DNA of 64,000 bases, taken from Cereibacter azotoformans (GTDB taxonomy: Bacteria; Pseudomonadota; Alphaproteobacteria; Rhodobacterales; Rhodobacteraceae). Under the pieces are notes generated by a model. That model made no database searches and was not told the origin of the DNA. It saw nothing but the letters and a program-made list of their open reading frames with translations. This document shows, piece by piece, positions 37,638 to 46,797 of the stretch. A program made the position numbers and the translations under genes. The stretch is from contig JAGFXX010000001.1 in the NCBI GenBank assembly GCA_017599285.1, positions 2,563,501 to 2,627,500 of the forward strand, given 5' to 3'. Numbering within the stretch: the stretch's first letter is position 1; each line of letters starts with the position of its first letter.

Positions 37638-38561
37638 ATGACGGTGGTCTGGATTTCGCACGCGGCCTCGGAAGGGCATGTGACGCCCGAGGGGCATCCC
37701 GAGCGGATCGAGCGCATGGCGGCGGTGGAGGCGGCTCTCGACGGGCTGCCACTCGAGAGGCGCTACGCGCCGATGGCCGCCGACGCCGAGGTGCTGCGCT
37801 GTCACCCGCAGAGCCATCTCGACCGGATTCGCCGTGCGGAGCCCGTCGAAGGCATCGTCGGACTGGATCCCGACACCTGGATGTCGCCGGGCTCGTTCGA
37901 GGCGGCGATGCGCGCCGTCGGCGGCACCTGTGCCGCGGTCGATCTGGTGCTGGCGGGCGAGGCCTCTTCGGCCTTCGTCGGCTGCCGCCCGCCCGGCCAC
38001 CATGCGGAACGCGAGAAGCCGATGGGCTTCTGCCTCTTTGGCAGCGTGGCCATTGCGGCCAGGCGCGCGCTTGACCATCACGGTCTGGGGCGGGTTGCGG
38101 TGGTGGATTTCGACGTCCATCACGGCAACGGCACGCAGGACCTGCTGTGGGACGAGGGGCGGGCCCTGTTCGTCTCGAGCCACCAGATGCCGCTCTATCC
38201 GGGAACGGGAGCCGTGGACGAACGTGGCGCGCACGGGCAGATCCTGAACCTGCCGCTTGCCCCGGGCAGCGGGAGCGCCGAGATGCGCGAGGCCTGGGAG
38301 GCGGCCTTCCGGCGCATCGAGGACTGGCAGCCCGAACTGATCCTGATCTCGGCGGGTTTCGACGCCCATGCCGCCGACCCGCTGGCCAACCTCAACTGGC
38401 GCGAGGAGGATTTCCGCTGGCTCACCGGGCGCCTGTGCGATCTGGCTGCGGCGTCATGCGGCGGGCGGGTGGTATCGACACTCGAGGGCGGATATGATCT
38501 GGCTGCCCTCGCCGCGAGCAGCGCGGCGCATGTGGGCGTCCTTCTGGAGCGGAGCGCATGA
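37638..38561 (+). CDS. Histone deacetylase-like amidohydrolase
   Basis: A 307-residue zinc-dependent amidohydrolase of the arginase/HDAC fold. Motifs: 'GCRPPGHHAE' (catalytic His-His), 'VAVVDFDVHHGNGTQDLLW' (zinc Asp and His) and 'LILISAGFDAHAADPL' (zinc Asp). Bacterial members deacetylate polyamines or other acetyl compounds; the substrate cannot be read from sequence. ATG 37638 follows GGGAGGG. The stop overlaps xseB (ATGA), so it heads an operon with xseB, ispA and dxs. Confidence 0.92.
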   Translation: MTVVWISHAASEGHVTPEGHPERIERMAAVEAALDGLPLERRYAPMAADAEVLRCHPQSHLDRIRRAEPVEGIVGLDPDTWMSPGSFEAAMRAVGGTCAAVDLVLAGEASSAFVGCRPPGHHAEREKPMGFCLFGSVAIAARRALDHHGLGRVAVVDFDVHHGNGTQDLLWDEGRALFVSSHQMPLYPGTGAVDERGAHGQILNLPLAPGSGSAEMREAWEAAFRRIEDWQPELILISAGFDAHAADPLANLNWREEDFRWLTGRLCDLAAASCGGRVVSTLEGGYDLAALAASSAAHVGVLLERSA

Positions 38562-38797
38562 CGGAAAAAGCAGTGGCAGAGATGACATTCGAAGAGGCGA
38601 TGGCCGCGCTGGAGGCGGTTGTCACGGCCTTGGAGAAGGGTGACGTGCCGCTGGACGACTCCATCCGCCTCTACGAGCGCGGCTCGGCGCTCAAGGCGCA
38701 TTGCGCGCAGAAGCTGAAGGATGCCGAGGACAAGGTGGAACTGATCCGCGCCGCCGAAGGTCGCGCGACGGGGACGGTTCCGGCGGAGGGATTGTGA
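38558..38797 (+). CDS. xseB: Exodeoxyribonuclease VII small subunit
   Basis: A 79-residue helical protein with the family pattern 'MTFEEAMAALEAVVTALEKGDVPLDDSIRLYERG' and 'CAQKLKDAEDKVELI'. It assembles with XseA to degrade single-stranded DNA. It overlaps the amidohydrolase by four bases and ispA by four bases (GTGA), an extremely tight arrangement; xseA is not in the window. Confidence 0.95.
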   Translation: MTEKAVAEMTFEEAMAALEAVVTALEKGDVPLDDSIRLYERGSALKAHCAQKLKDAEDKVELIRAAEGRATGTVPAEGL

Positions 38798-39663
38798 GCT
38801 TTTCCAAGGCTTTGACGGATGCGGCCGCGCGGGTGCAGGCGCGGCTTGACGCGGCGCTGGCGGATCGCGAGGAGCTGCCGGTGGTTCATGCCATGCGCTA
38901 CGCGGTGCAGGGCGGCAAGCGGCTGCGGGGATTCCTCGTGCTCGAGTCCGCGCGCCTGCACGGGATCGCGCCCGAGGCGGCGGTAAGCGCCGCGGCGTCG
39001 ATCGAGGCCCTGCACGCCTACAGCCTCGTGCATGACGACATGCCCTGCATGGACGATGACGACCTGCGCCGCGGCCTGCCGACGGTGCACCGGAAATGGG
39101 ACGAATGCACCGCTGTCCTTGCGGGCGACGCGCTGCAGACGCTGGCCTTCGAGTTGCTGGCCGATCCGGCGCTGGGCCCGGCCGAGGTGCGGATCCGCCT
39201 GGTCGAGACGCTCGCCAGGGCCTCGGGGGCCGAGGGCATGGTGCTGGGCCAGGCGCTCGACATTGCCGCCGAGACGGCGGCCGTTCCCCTGACGCTCGAA
39301 CAGATCACCCATCTGCAGGCGGGCAAGACGGGGGCGCTGATCCGCTGGTCTGCCGAAGCGGGCGCCATCCTGGGGCAGGCGGACACGGGGCCACTGCGCC
39401 GATACGCCACGGCGCTCGGGCTTGCGTTCCAGATCGCGGACGACATTCTCGACGTCGAGGGCGATGCGGACAAGGCGGGCAAGCGGCTCCAGAAGGATGC
39501 CGAGGCCGGCAAGGCCACGTTCGTGTCGCTGCTCGGGCTCGAGGGCGCCAAGGCGCGCGCGCGTGCTCTGGTGGAGGAGGCCGAGGCGGCGCTTGCCCCC
39601 TATGGGCCAGAGGCAGGAACATTGATCGAGGCCGCGCGCTTCGTCATATCGCGTGAAAGCTGA
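38794..39663 (+). CDS. ispA: Farnesyl diphosphate synthase
   Basis: A 289-residue trans-prenyltransferase making FPP from DMAPP/GPP and IPP. The first Asp-rich motif is 'LVHDDMPCMDDDDLRRG', the second 'LAFQIADDILDVEGD'. 'GGKRLRGFLVL' binds the IPP diphosphate. Two bulky residues upstream of the first motif ('HAYSLVHDDM') fit a short-chain (C15) product. The start is GTG 38794, overlapping the xseB stop. It supplies precursors for quinones, the UppP carrier lipid and carotenoids. Confidence 0.95.
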   Translation: MSFSKALTDAAARVQARLDAALADREELPVVHAMRYAVQGGKRLRGFLVLESARLHGIAPEAAVSAAASIEALHAYSLVHDDMPCMDDDDLRRGLPTVHRKWDECTAVLAGDALQTLAFELLADPALGPAEVRIRLVETLARASGAEGMVLGQALDIAAETAAVPLTLEQITHLQAGKTGALIRWSAEAGAILGQADTGPLRRYATALGLAFQIADDILDVEGDADKAGKRLQKDAEAGKATFVSLLGLEGAKARARALVEEAEAALAPYGPEAGTLIEAARFVISRES

Positions 39664-39672
39664 AGGAAGACG

Positions 39673-41586
39673 ATGACCGACAGACCCTGCACGCCGACGC
39701 TCGACCGGGTGACGCTTCCGGTCGACATGAAGGGCCTCACGGACCGTGAGCTGCGCAACCTCGCCGACGAGTTGCGGGCCGAGACCATCTCGGCCGTGTC
39801 GGTGACGGGGGGGCATCTCGGCGCGGGCCTCGGCGTGGTGGAGCTGACCGTCGCGCTCCATGCGGTCTTCGACGCGCCGCGCGACAAGATCATCTGGGAT
39901 GTGGGGCATCAGTGCTATCCTCACAAGATCCTGACCGGCCGGCGCGACCGCATCCGCACGCTGCGGCAGGGCGGGGGCCTCTCGGGCTTCACCAAACGGT
40001 CGGAAAGCCCCTATGACTGCTTCGGCGCGGGCCATTCCTCGACCTCGATCTCGGCCGCGGTGGGCTTTGCCGCCGCGCGCGAGCTGGGCGGCGACACGGG
40101 CGATGCGGTGGCGATCATTGGCGACGGCTCGATGTCGGCCGGCATGGCCTTCGAGGCGCTGAACCACGGCGGCCACCTGAAGAACCGCGTGATCGTGATC
40201 CTGAACGACAACGAGATGAGCATCGCTCCGCCGGTGGGGGCGCTCTCGTCCTATCTGTCGCGGCTCTATGCGGGTGCGCCGTTCCAGGACTTCAAGGCCG
40301 CCGCCAAGGGCGCGCTTGGCCTTCTGCCCGAACCGTTCCAGGAGGGCGCGCGCCGCGCCAAGGAGATGCTTAAGAGCGTGACCGTCGGCGGCACGCTGTT
40401 CGAGGAGTTGGGCTTCTCCTACGTCGGGCCCATCGACGGGCACGATCTCGACCAGCTTCTGCCGGTGCTGCGCACGGTCAAGCAACGCGCGAGCGCGCCG
40501 GTTCTCATTCACGTGATCACGAAGAAGGGCAAAGGCTACGCGCCCGCCGAGGCCGCGCGCGATCGCGGCCATGCCACGAACAAGTTCAACGTCCTGACCG
40601 GCGCGCAGGTCAAGCCGGTCTCGAACGCGCCCTCCTACACCAAGGTCTTCGCCCAGAGCCTCATCAAGGAGGCCGAGGTGGACGAGCGCATCTGCGCCGT
40701 GACCGCCGCCATGCCGGACGGGACGGGGCTCAACCTCTTCGCGGACCGTTTCCCCAAGCGGATCTTTGACGTTGGGATTGCCGAGCAGCACGCCGTCACC
40801 TTCTCGGCCGGCCTTGCGGCGGGCGGGATGCGGCCCTTCTGCGCGATCTATTCCACGTTCCTGCAGCGCGGCTACGACCAGATCGTGCATGACGTGGCGA
40901 TCCAGCGCCTGCCGGTGCGCTTCGCCATCGACCGGGCGGGGCTGGTGGGCGCGGACGGCGCCACCCATGCGGGCTCGTTCGACGTGGCCTTCCTGTCGAA
41001 CCTGCCCGGCATCGTGGTGATGGCCGCCGCCGATGAGGCCGAGCTTGTCCATATGGTCGCCACCGCCGCCGCCCACGACGAGGGGCCCATCGCCTTCCGC
41101 TACCCGCGCGGCGATGGCGTGGGGGTCGAGATGCCGGCGAAGGGCGTGCCGCTCCAGATCGGCCGCGGCCGGGTGGTGAGCGAGGGCACGCGGATCGCGC
41201 TCCTGTCCTTCGGCACCCGCCTGTCGGAAGTGCAGGTGGCCGCCGAGGCGCTGGCGGCGCGCGGGATCTCGCCCACGGTGGCGGATGCGCGCTTTGCCAA
41301 GCCGCTCGACCGCGACCTGATCCTGCAGCTGGCCGCCCATCACGAGGCGCTGATCACCATCGAGGAAGGCGCCATCGGCGGCTTCGGCAGCCATGTGGCG
41401 CAGCTTCTGGCCGAGGCGGGAGTCTTCGACCGCGGCTTCCGCTACCGCTCGATGGTGCTGCCCGACACGTTCATCGACCACAACAGCGCCGAGGCCATGT
41501 ATGCCACGGCGGGCCTGAACGCCGCCGACATCGAGCGCAAGGCCTTGGAAACGCTGGGTGTGGAGGTTCTGGCCCGACGCGCCTGA
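39673..41586 (+). CDS. dxs: 1-deoxy-D-xylulose-5-phosphate synthase
   Basis: A 637-residue TPP enzyme condensing pyruvate and glyceraldehyde-3-phosphate, the first step of the MEP isoprenoid pathway. TPP/Mg motif '[34 protein letters not shown]' spans about residues 151-184 in pattern. '[15 protein letters not shown]' near 76, transketolase domain '[17 protein letters not shown]' near 365 and '[14 protein letters not shown]' near 425 are all present. It ends the xseB-ispA-dxs unit and is followed by a strong terminator. TPP dependence links it to the thiamine uptake genes further on. Confidence 0.98.
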   Translation: MTDRPCTPTLDRVTLPVDMKGLTDRELRNLADELRAETISAVSVTGGHLGAGLGVVELTVALHAVFDAPRDKIIWDVGHQCYPHKILTGRRDRIRTLRQGGGLSGFTKRSESPYDCFGAGHSSTSISAAVGFAAARELGGDTGDAVAIIGDGSMSAGMAFEALNHGGHLKNRVIVILNDNEMSIAPPVGALSSYLSRLYAGAPFQDFKAAAKGALGLLPEPFQEGARRAKEMLKSVTVGGTLFEELGFSYVGPIDGHDLDQLLPVLRTVKQRASAPVLIHVITKKGKGYAPAEAARDRGHATNKFNVLTGAQVKPVSNAPSYTKVFAQSLIKEAEVDERICAVTAAMPDGTGLNLFADRFPKRIFDVGIAEQHAVTFSAGLAAGGMRPFCAIYSTFLQRGYDQIVHDVAIQRLPVRFAIDRAGLVGADGATHAGSFDVAFLSNLPGIVVMAAADEAELVHMVATAAAHDEGPIAFRYPRGDGVGVEMPAKGVPLQIGRGRVVSEGTRIALLSFGTRLSEVQVAAEALAARGISPTVADARFAKPLDRDLILQLAAHHEALITIEEGAIGGFGSHVAQLLAEAGVFDRGFRYRSMVLPDTFIDHNSAEAMYATAGLNAADIERKALETLGVEVLARRA

Positions 41587-41595
41587 CCCCGGGCA

Positions 41596-41619
41596 GGGCC
41601 CCGCCGGGCGGGGCCCCTT
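41596..41619 (+). terminator. dxs terminator (possibly bidirectional)
   Basis: A 9-bp perfect GC stem (41596-41604 and 41608-41616) with a three-base loop and short CTTCC tail, between convergent dxs and the SDR gene. Confidence 0.7.
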
Positions 41620-41623
41620 CCGT

Positions 41624-42463
41624 TCAGCCGCCCGTCGCGAGAAGGGCGCGCAGCCCCGAGCGGTAATCGGGATGGATGAGGCGGACCCCCAGCCGTTCCT
41701 TGATCCGATCGTTCCGCACCCTCTTGGATTCGGCGTAGAAGCTGCGCGCCATCGGCGTCATCTCGGCCTCGTCATAGGGCACCTCGGGCGGAGGAGGCAG
41801 GCCGATCAATTCGGCCGCATAGCCCAGCACATCCTCGGGCGGCGCCGGATCGTCGTCGCAGACATTGTAGATCGCGCCCGGCTCGGGATGCCGGATCGAG
41901 GCCTCCAGAACCTGCGCGATGTCCTCGACATGGATGCGGCTGAAGACCTGCCCCGGCTTCACGATGCGGCGCGCCGTCCCGTCGCGGACCTTCTCGAACG
42001 GGCCGCGTCCGGGGCCGTAGATCCCCGCAAGCCGGAAGATATGGAGCGGCAGACCCAGCGCCTGCCACTGGCGCTCGGCCGCGACACGGGACCGGCCGCG
42101 TTCGGTCGAGGGGGTGAGGGCGGTGTCCTCATCCACCCAGCCGCCCTGATGGTCGCCATAGACGCCCGTGGTTGAGAGGTAGCCCACCCACTCCGGCCGG
42201 GCCTCGGCCATTCGCGAAGCGTGAGTGGCGAGGAACGGATCGCCCTCCGGGCCCGGGGCGGCCGAGGCGAGGATGTGGGTGGCCTGAGCGAGGGCCGGGC
42301 CGGGGTCGCCGGGCCAGAGCAGCGGCTCGATGCCCTGTGCGCGCAGGGCATCGGCCTTGGCCGCGCTCCGCGTGGTGCCGATCACCCGCCAGCCGGCGGG
42401 AAGAAGCCGGCGCGCAAGCGCCTGCGCCGAATAGCCATGTCCGAGGGAAAGCAACGTCTTCAT
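41624..42463 (-). CDS. YeeZ-like NAD-dependent epimerase/SDR protein
   Basis: A 279-residue extended-SDR-like protein. The N-terminal glycine motif is 'LGHGYSAQALARRLL', as in YeeZ proteins rather than classical GxxGxxG. 'VGYLSTTGVYGDHQGGWVDE' carries the active-site YG(D) region, and 'FRLAGIYGPGRGPFEKV' and 'YNVCDDDPAP' complete the pattern. Substrate and role are unknown. ATG 42463 is chosen over an open upstream extension of Arg-rich sequence. The gene contains a degenerate copy of the palindromic element (42209-42227). Confidence 0.82.
   Translation of the reverse strand: MKTLLSLGHGYSAQALARRLLPAGWRVIGTTRSAAKADALRAQGIEPLLWPGDPGPALAQATHILASAAPGPEGDPFLATHASRMAEARPEWVGYLSTTGVYGDHQGGWVDEDTALTPSTERGRSRVAAERQWQALGLPLHIFRLAGIYGPGRGPFEKVRDGTARRIVKPGQVFSRIHVEDIAQVLEASIRHPEPGAIYNVCDDDPAPPEDVLGYAAELIGLPPPPEVPYDEAEMTPMARSFYAESKRVRNDRIKERLGVRLIHPDYRSGLRALLATGG
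42209..42227. repeat. Degenerate palindrome copy inside the SDR gene
   Basis: CATTCGCG-aag-CGTGAGTG shares the left arm and AAG centre of the palindromes at 37536 and 53087. The right arm differs by two transitions that keep G-U pairing in RNA. It is read through as coding sequence on the minus strand. Confidence 0.45.
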
Positions 42464-42597
42464 GCCGCCACTATCCGCAGGGCCGGTGCGGGCCGCAAGA
42501 GGAGAACGGGTCCGCCCTCGCCGGTGCGGAGAGGCTTGATCCCCGCCGATGAGCCTGCGCATCCTTCGGCGAGGCAGCGACAGAAAGAGACAGATCC

Positions 42598-44076
42598 GTG
42601 ACCGACGCGCCCCTTCCCCTACTCGTGCCCGATGTGCCTGCCCCCGAGAGCTTCACGGACCCCGCCGAGGCGGTCCGGCGGCTGGAGGAGATCTACGCCC
42701 TGTCCACCCGCTTCCTGTCGGGCCATTTCAGCGCCGCCGCCGCCTCGGGCCGTCCCGCCTCGCGCGTGCGGGCCTACTATCCCGAGATCCGCCTGACGAC
42801 CACCAGCTTCACCCGCGCCGACAGCCGGCTGAGCTTCGGCCATGTCGCCGAGCCCGGCACCTATTCGACGACCGTGACGCGGCCCGACCTGTTCCGCAAC
42901 TACCTGATCCAGCAGATCGGGCTGCTGATGCAGAACCACGGCGTGCCGGTCGAGATCGGCGTGTCGGCGACGCCCATGCCGGTGCATTTCGCGGTGGCGA
43001 ACGATCCCTCGGTCGCCGTCCCGCAGGACGGCGTGCTGTCGTTCCCGCTGCGCGACGTGTTCGACGTGCCCGATCTGGCGACCACCAACGACGACATCGT
43101 GAACGGCTCGCGCCTCAGCCATCCCGACGGCTCGCTGCCGCTGGCGCCCTTCACGGCGCAGCGGGTGGATTACTCACTTGCGCGGCTCACGCATTACACG
43201 GCGACCAATCCGCGCCACTTCCAGAACCACGTCCTCTTCACCAACTACCAGTTCTATGTGGACGAGTTCGAGGCCATCGGGCGGGCGGCCCTTGCGGATC
43301 CGAACTCCGGCTACAGCGCCTTCGTGGGGCCGGGCGATCAGGAGATCACCGATCCCGAAACGCCGCTCGTCCTGCTGCCGCGCCTGCCGCAGATGCCGAC
43401 CTACCACCTCAAGCGGCCGGACGGGCAGGGGATCACGCTGGTCAACATCGGCGTCGGCCCCTCGAACGCCAAGACCGCGACCGACCATATCGCGGTCCTG
43501 CGGCCCCATGCCTGGCTGATGGTGGGCCATTGCGCGGGCCTGCGGAACTCGCAGAGCCTTGGGGATTTCGTGCTGGCCCATGCCTATCTGCGCGAGGATC
43601 ACGTCCTGGACGATGACCTTCCGGTGTGGGTGCCGATCCCGGCGCTGGCCGAGATCCAGATCGCGCTCGAGGATGCGGTCGAGGAGGTGACCCAGCTTCA
43701 GGGCTACGAGCTGAAGCGCATCATGCGGACGGGCACCGTCGCCACGATCGACAACCGCAACTGGGAGTTGCGCGACCAGTCCGGGCCGGTGCAGCGGCTG
43801 AGCCAGAGCCGGGCGGTGGCGCTCGACATGGAAAGCGCGACGATCGCGGCCAACGGCTTCCGCTTCCGGGTGCCCTACGGCACGCTGCTCTGCGTGTCCG
43901 ACAAGCCGCTCCATGGCGAGCTGAAGCTGCCCGGCATGGCCAGCGATTTCTACCGCACGCAGGTTGCCCGCCACCTGCGCATCGGGATTCGCGCGATGGA
44001 AATGTTGCGTGAGACGCCGATCGAACGCATCCACAGCCGAAAGTTGCGCAGCTTCGAGGAAACCGCTTTCCTCTAG
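42598..44076 (+). CDS. amn: AMP nucleosidase
   Basis: A 492-residue enzyme hydrolysing AMP to adenine and ribose-5-phosphate. The N-terminal AMN domain has 'RVRAYYPEIRLTTTSF', and the C-terminal nucleoside-phosphorylase fold (about 250-480) has 'LVNIGVGPSNAKTATDHIAVLRPHAWLMVGHCAGLR' in pattern. 'ALDMESATIAANGFRFRVPYGTLLCVSDKP' contains the conserved M-E-S ribose-binding residues. The start is GTG 42598. It controls the AMP pool and purine salvage. Confidence 0.96.
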   Translation: MTDAPLPLLVPDVPAPESFTDPAEAVRRLEEIYALSTRFLSGHFSAAAASGRPASRVRAYYPEIRLTTTSFTRADSRLSFGHVAEPGTYSTTVTRPDLFRNYLIQQIGLLMQNHGVPVEIGVSATPMPVHFAVANDPSVAVPQDGVLSFPLRDVFDVPDLATTNDDIVNGSRLSHPDGSLPLAPFTAQRVDYSLARLTHYTATNPRHFQNHVLFTNYQFYVDEFEAIGRAALADPNSGYSAFVGPGDQEITDPETPLVLLPRLPQMPTYHLKRPDGQGITLVNIGVGPSNAKTATDHIAVLRPHAWLMVGHCAGLRNSQSLGDFVLAHAYLREDHVLDDDLPVWVPIPALAEIQIALEDAVEEVTQLQGYELKRIMRTGTVATIDNRNWELRDQSGPVQRLSQSRAVALDMESATIAANGFRFRVPYGTLLCVSDKPLHGELKLPGMASDFYRTQVARHLRIGIRAMEMLRETPIERIHSRKLRSFEETAFL

Positions 44077-44205
44077 GCGTGTTGACGCGGGGGCAGGCCG
44101 GGAATAGGGCTTGATTTGTGCTGCAAAACAAGGTGTAGCCCTTGCATTAGCCCCCCGAGGCAGGAACAGACCCCGCGTCCAGCGGGGCAAGACCAGGAGA
44201 CTCTC

Positions 44206-44493
44206 ATGTCGAAACCGATGACCAAGACGCAGCTCGTGGCGACACTCGCTGACGAGATGGGCGCGGACAAGAAGACGGCCAATGCGGCTCTCGACGCGAT
44301 CGCGTCCATCGTGGCCCGCCAAGTGGCCGCCGGCGGCGCGGTCACGCTGCCGGGCCTCGGCAAGGTCGTCTGCCGCGAGCGGCCCGAGCGTCAGGTGCGC
44401 AACCCCGCCACCGGCGAGCAGGTGACCAAGGCCGCCGACAAGCAGGTGAAATTCACGATCGCCAAGGCGCTGAAGGACAGCGTGAACGCCTGA
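44206..44493 (+). CDS. hup: HU family DNA-binding protein
   Basis: A 95-residue HU/IHF-type protein. 'MTKTQLVATLADEMGADKKTANAALDAI' forms the helical dimer part, 'VTLPGLGKVVCRERPER' the saddle, and 'RNPATGEQ' the DNA-intercalating proline arm. It binds and bends DNA as a nucleoid protein. ATG 44206 follows AGGAGA. The 129-base gap after amn should hold its promoter (a TTGACG lies at 44082 but the -10 is unclear). A strong terminator follows. Confidence 0.95.
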   Translation: MSKPMTKTQLVATLADEMGADKKTANAALDAIASIVARQVAAGGAVTLPGLGKVVCRERPERQVRNPATGEQVTKAADKQVKFTIAKALKDSVNA

Positions 44494-44524
44494 TCCTTCG
44501 GGCTCGGCCTTGGCAGCCATCCGA

Positions 44525-44550
44525 GGGTCGCCTGTCGGCGGCCCTTTTTT
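44525..44550 (+). terminator. Rho-independent terminator of the HU gene
   Basis: An 8-bp stem (44525-44532 with 44537-44544, one G-T) and a six-T tail, 31 bases after the stop. Confidence 0.9.
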
Positions 44551-44565
44551 CATGGGGGGAGCGGG

Positions 44566-45447
44566 ATGGATCTGCGCAGCATCGGAATGGGCCTGGCCTT
44601 CGCCTTCATGTGGTCCTCGGCCTTCGCCTCGGCGCGGATCATCGTGGCCCATGCGCCGCCCCTGAGCGCCCTGTCGCTGCGCTTTCTCGTCTCGGGGCTC
44701 ATCGCGCTGGCCATCGGTGCGGCGCTTGGCCAGTCGGCCCGGCTGACGCCCGCGCAGTGGCGCGGCGTGGTGATCTTTGGCCTGTGCCAGAACGCGCTCT
44801 ACCTCGGGCTCAACTTCGTCGCGATGCGCTGGGTCAGCGCCAGCTTTGCCGCGATCGTGGCCTCGATCATGCCGCTGCTGGTGGCGCTGGCGGGCTGGAT
44901 CTTCCTGCACGAGCGGCTGCGGCCGCTGACGGCGCTGGGGCTGCTTGCGGGAATGACGGGCGTGGTGATGATCATGGGCACGCGGCTCTCGGGTGGCGAG
45001 GACGGGCTCGGCTTCCTCCTCTGCGTCGTGGGGGTGATCGCCCTGACGGCGGCGACGCTCACGGTCCGGGTGGCCTCGTCGGGGGGCAACCTGCTGATCA
45101 TCGTGGGGCTGCAGATGCTGGTGGGCTCGGCCGCGCTCGCCCCCGTGGCGCTTGCGATTGAGACCCCGCTCGAGGTTGCCTGGAGTCTCAGCCTTCTTGC
45201 GGCCTTCGCCTACACGACCCTCGTGCCGGGGTTGCTCGCGACCTGGGTCTGGTTTCTCCTCGTGGGCCGGATCGGGGCGGTGCGGGCCGCCACCTTCCAC
45301 TTCCTCAACCCGTTCTTCGGCGTGGCCGTGGCGGCGGTGCTTCTGGGCGAACGGATGGGGGTCTGGGACGCGGTCGGCGTCGTCGTGATCGCCGCGGGCA
45401 TCCTTGCCGTGCAGCTGTCGCGCGTGCCTGAGGCCGCTCGGCGCTAG
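44566..45447 (+). CDS. EamA/DMT-family transporter
   Basis: A 293-residue membrane protein with ten predicted hydrophobic helices arranged as two EamA repeats ('[21 protein letters not shown]' and '[23 protein letters not shown]' mark the repeat starts). '[27 protein letters not shown]' and '[19 protein letters not shown]' are family motifs. It likely exports amino acids or other small metabolites; the substrate is unknown. Its stop TAG overlaps the convergent aroC stop (CTAG). Confidence 0.9.
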   Translation: MDLRSIGMGLAFAFMWSSAFASARIIVAHAPPLSALSLRFLVSGLIALAIGAALGQSARLTPAQWRGVVIFGLCQNALYLGLNFVAMRWVSASFAAIVASIMPLLVALAGWIFLHERLRPLTALGLLAGMTGVVMIMGTRLSGGEDGLGFLLCVVGVIALTAATLTVRVASSGGNLLIIVGLQMLVGSAALAPVALAIETPLEVAWSLSLLAAFAYTTLVPGLLATWVWFLLVGRIGAVRAATFHFLNPFFGVAVAAVLLGERMGVWDAVGVVVIAAGILAVQLSRVPEAARR

Positions 45448-46550
45448 GCTTCGCCGATCGGGCCGCGCAGGCCGCCCGTCTGGCCACGGTCGAGGAGCAG
45501 GTGGTCGAGCAGAACGCAGGCCATCATCGCCTCGCCCACCGGCACCGCGCGGATGCCCACGCAGGGATCATGCCGGCCCTTGGTCACCACCTCCACCTCG
45601 CGGCCGTCGGTCGTGATCGAGCGCCGCGGCGTCAGGATCGATGAGGTGGGCTTCACGGCAAAGCGCACCACCACATCCTGCCCGGTCGAGATGCCGCCGA
45701 GGATGCCGCCCGCGTGGTTCGAGAGGAACTCGGGGCCATGCGCCCCCATGCGGATCTCGTCGGCGTTCTCGCTGCCGGTGAGGCAGGCCGCCGCCATGCC
45801 CTCGCCGATCTCCACGCCCTTCACGGCGTTGATCGTCATCATCGCCGCGGCAAGGTCGCTGTCGAGCTTGCCGTAGATCGGCGCGCCAAGCCCCGCAGGC
45901 ACGCCCGAGGCGCGGATCTCGACGATGGCGCCCACCGAGTCATGCGCCTTGCGCAGCCCGTCGAGATAATCGGACCAGAGCGCGGCCGTATCCGGGTCGG
46001 GGCACCAGAAGGGGTTGCGCTCGATCTCGGCCCGGTCGAACCGGCTGCGGTCGATGGCGTGCGGGCCGATCTGCACCATGTAGCCCTCGATCCGCAGATC
46101 CGGCACCAGCTCGGACAGGGCCGCCCGTGCGATCCCGCCGGCCGCCACCCGTGCCGCCGTCTCGCGCGCCGAGGACCGGCCGCCGCCGCGATAGTCGCGC
46201 AGCCCGTATTTCCAGTGGTAGGTGATGTCGGCATGGCCGGGGCGGAAGCTCTGGGCGATCTCGCCGTAATCCTTGGACCTCTGATCGGTGTTCTCGATCA
46301 TGAGTTGGATCGGCGTGCCGGTCGAACGGCCCTCGAATGTGCCCGACAGGATCCGCACCGCGTCGGGCTCCTGCCGCTGGGTGGTGAAGCGGTTCTGCCC
46401 CGGCTTGCGCCGGTCCAGCCAATGCTGGATCGCCTCGGCGTCGATGGCGATGCCGGGCGGGCAGCCGTCCACGGTGGCGCCGAGCGCGGGTCCGTGGCTC
46501 TCGCCCCAGGTGGTGACGCGGAAGATGTGGCCGAAGGTGTTGAAGCTCAT
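45444..46550 (-). CDS. aroC: Chorismate synthase
   Basis: A 368-residue FMN-dependent enzyme converting EPSP to chorismate, the end of the shikimate pathway. Signatures: '[23 protein letters not shown]' at the start, '[30 protein letters not shown]' pattern near residue 105, and '[30 protein letters not shown]' near 275. Length and motifs are normal. It is divergent from the thiamine riboswitch operon. Confidence 0.98.
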   Translation of the reverse strand: MSFNTFGHIFRVTTWGESHGPALGATVDGCPPGIAIDAEAIQHWLDRRKPGQNRFTTQRQEPDAVRILSGTFEGRSTGTPIQLMIENTDQRSKDYGEIAQSFRPGHADITYHWKYGLRDYRGGGRSSARETAARVAAGGIARAALSELVPDLRIEGYMVQIGPHAIDRSRFDRAEIERNPFWCPDPDTAALWSDYLDGLRKAHDSVGAIVEIRASGVPAGLGAPIYGKLDSDLAAAMMTINAVKGVEIGEGMAAACLTGSENADEIRMGAHGPEFLSNHAGGILGGISTGQDVVVRFAVKPTSSILTPRRSITTDGREVEVVTKGRHDPCVGIRAVPVGEAMMACVLLDHLLLDRGQTGGLRGPIGEA

Positions 46551-46660
46551 GACGTCTGTCCCCGTTTGGGCCGAGCCATAGGGCAGATGCGGCCGCCGGG
46601 GAACCGGATTCTGGCGGGCGGGCCGGCTTTCCTGTTGCGGCGGCAGGCCGCGTCGCTATG

Positions 46661-46753
46661 GTCGGGGGCACCTCGGGGTGCCTGCAAGGGCTGAGACGCG
46701 CGCTGCGAACCCGTTGAACCTGACCCGGTTAGGACCGGCGGAGGGAAGGTGCA
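46661..46753 (+). promoter_or_regulatory. TPP (THI-box) riboswitch
   Basis: The conserved THI elements occur in order. A GGGGCACC-GGTGCC hairpin leads into GGGCTGAGA (46688-46696), then CGAACCCGTTGAACCTGA and CCGGTTAGGACCGGCG-GAGGGA. They form the pyrimidine and pyrophosphate sensor arms. It lies upstream of thiBPQ, so thiamine diphosphate should repress uptake. See the finding on the downstream pairing that covers the ribosome-binding site. Confidence 0.93.
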
Positions 46754-46797
46754 TGGCTCCTCATCCCGTTCCGCCCGCGTCGTGAGAGGAGGATGAG

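Noticed and set aside
38794..41586. ispA and dxs as part of a photosynthesis gene cluster
   Set aside because: No bch, crt, puf or puc genes are nearby, and the hdac-xseB-ispA-dxs arrangement is the general housekeeping one.
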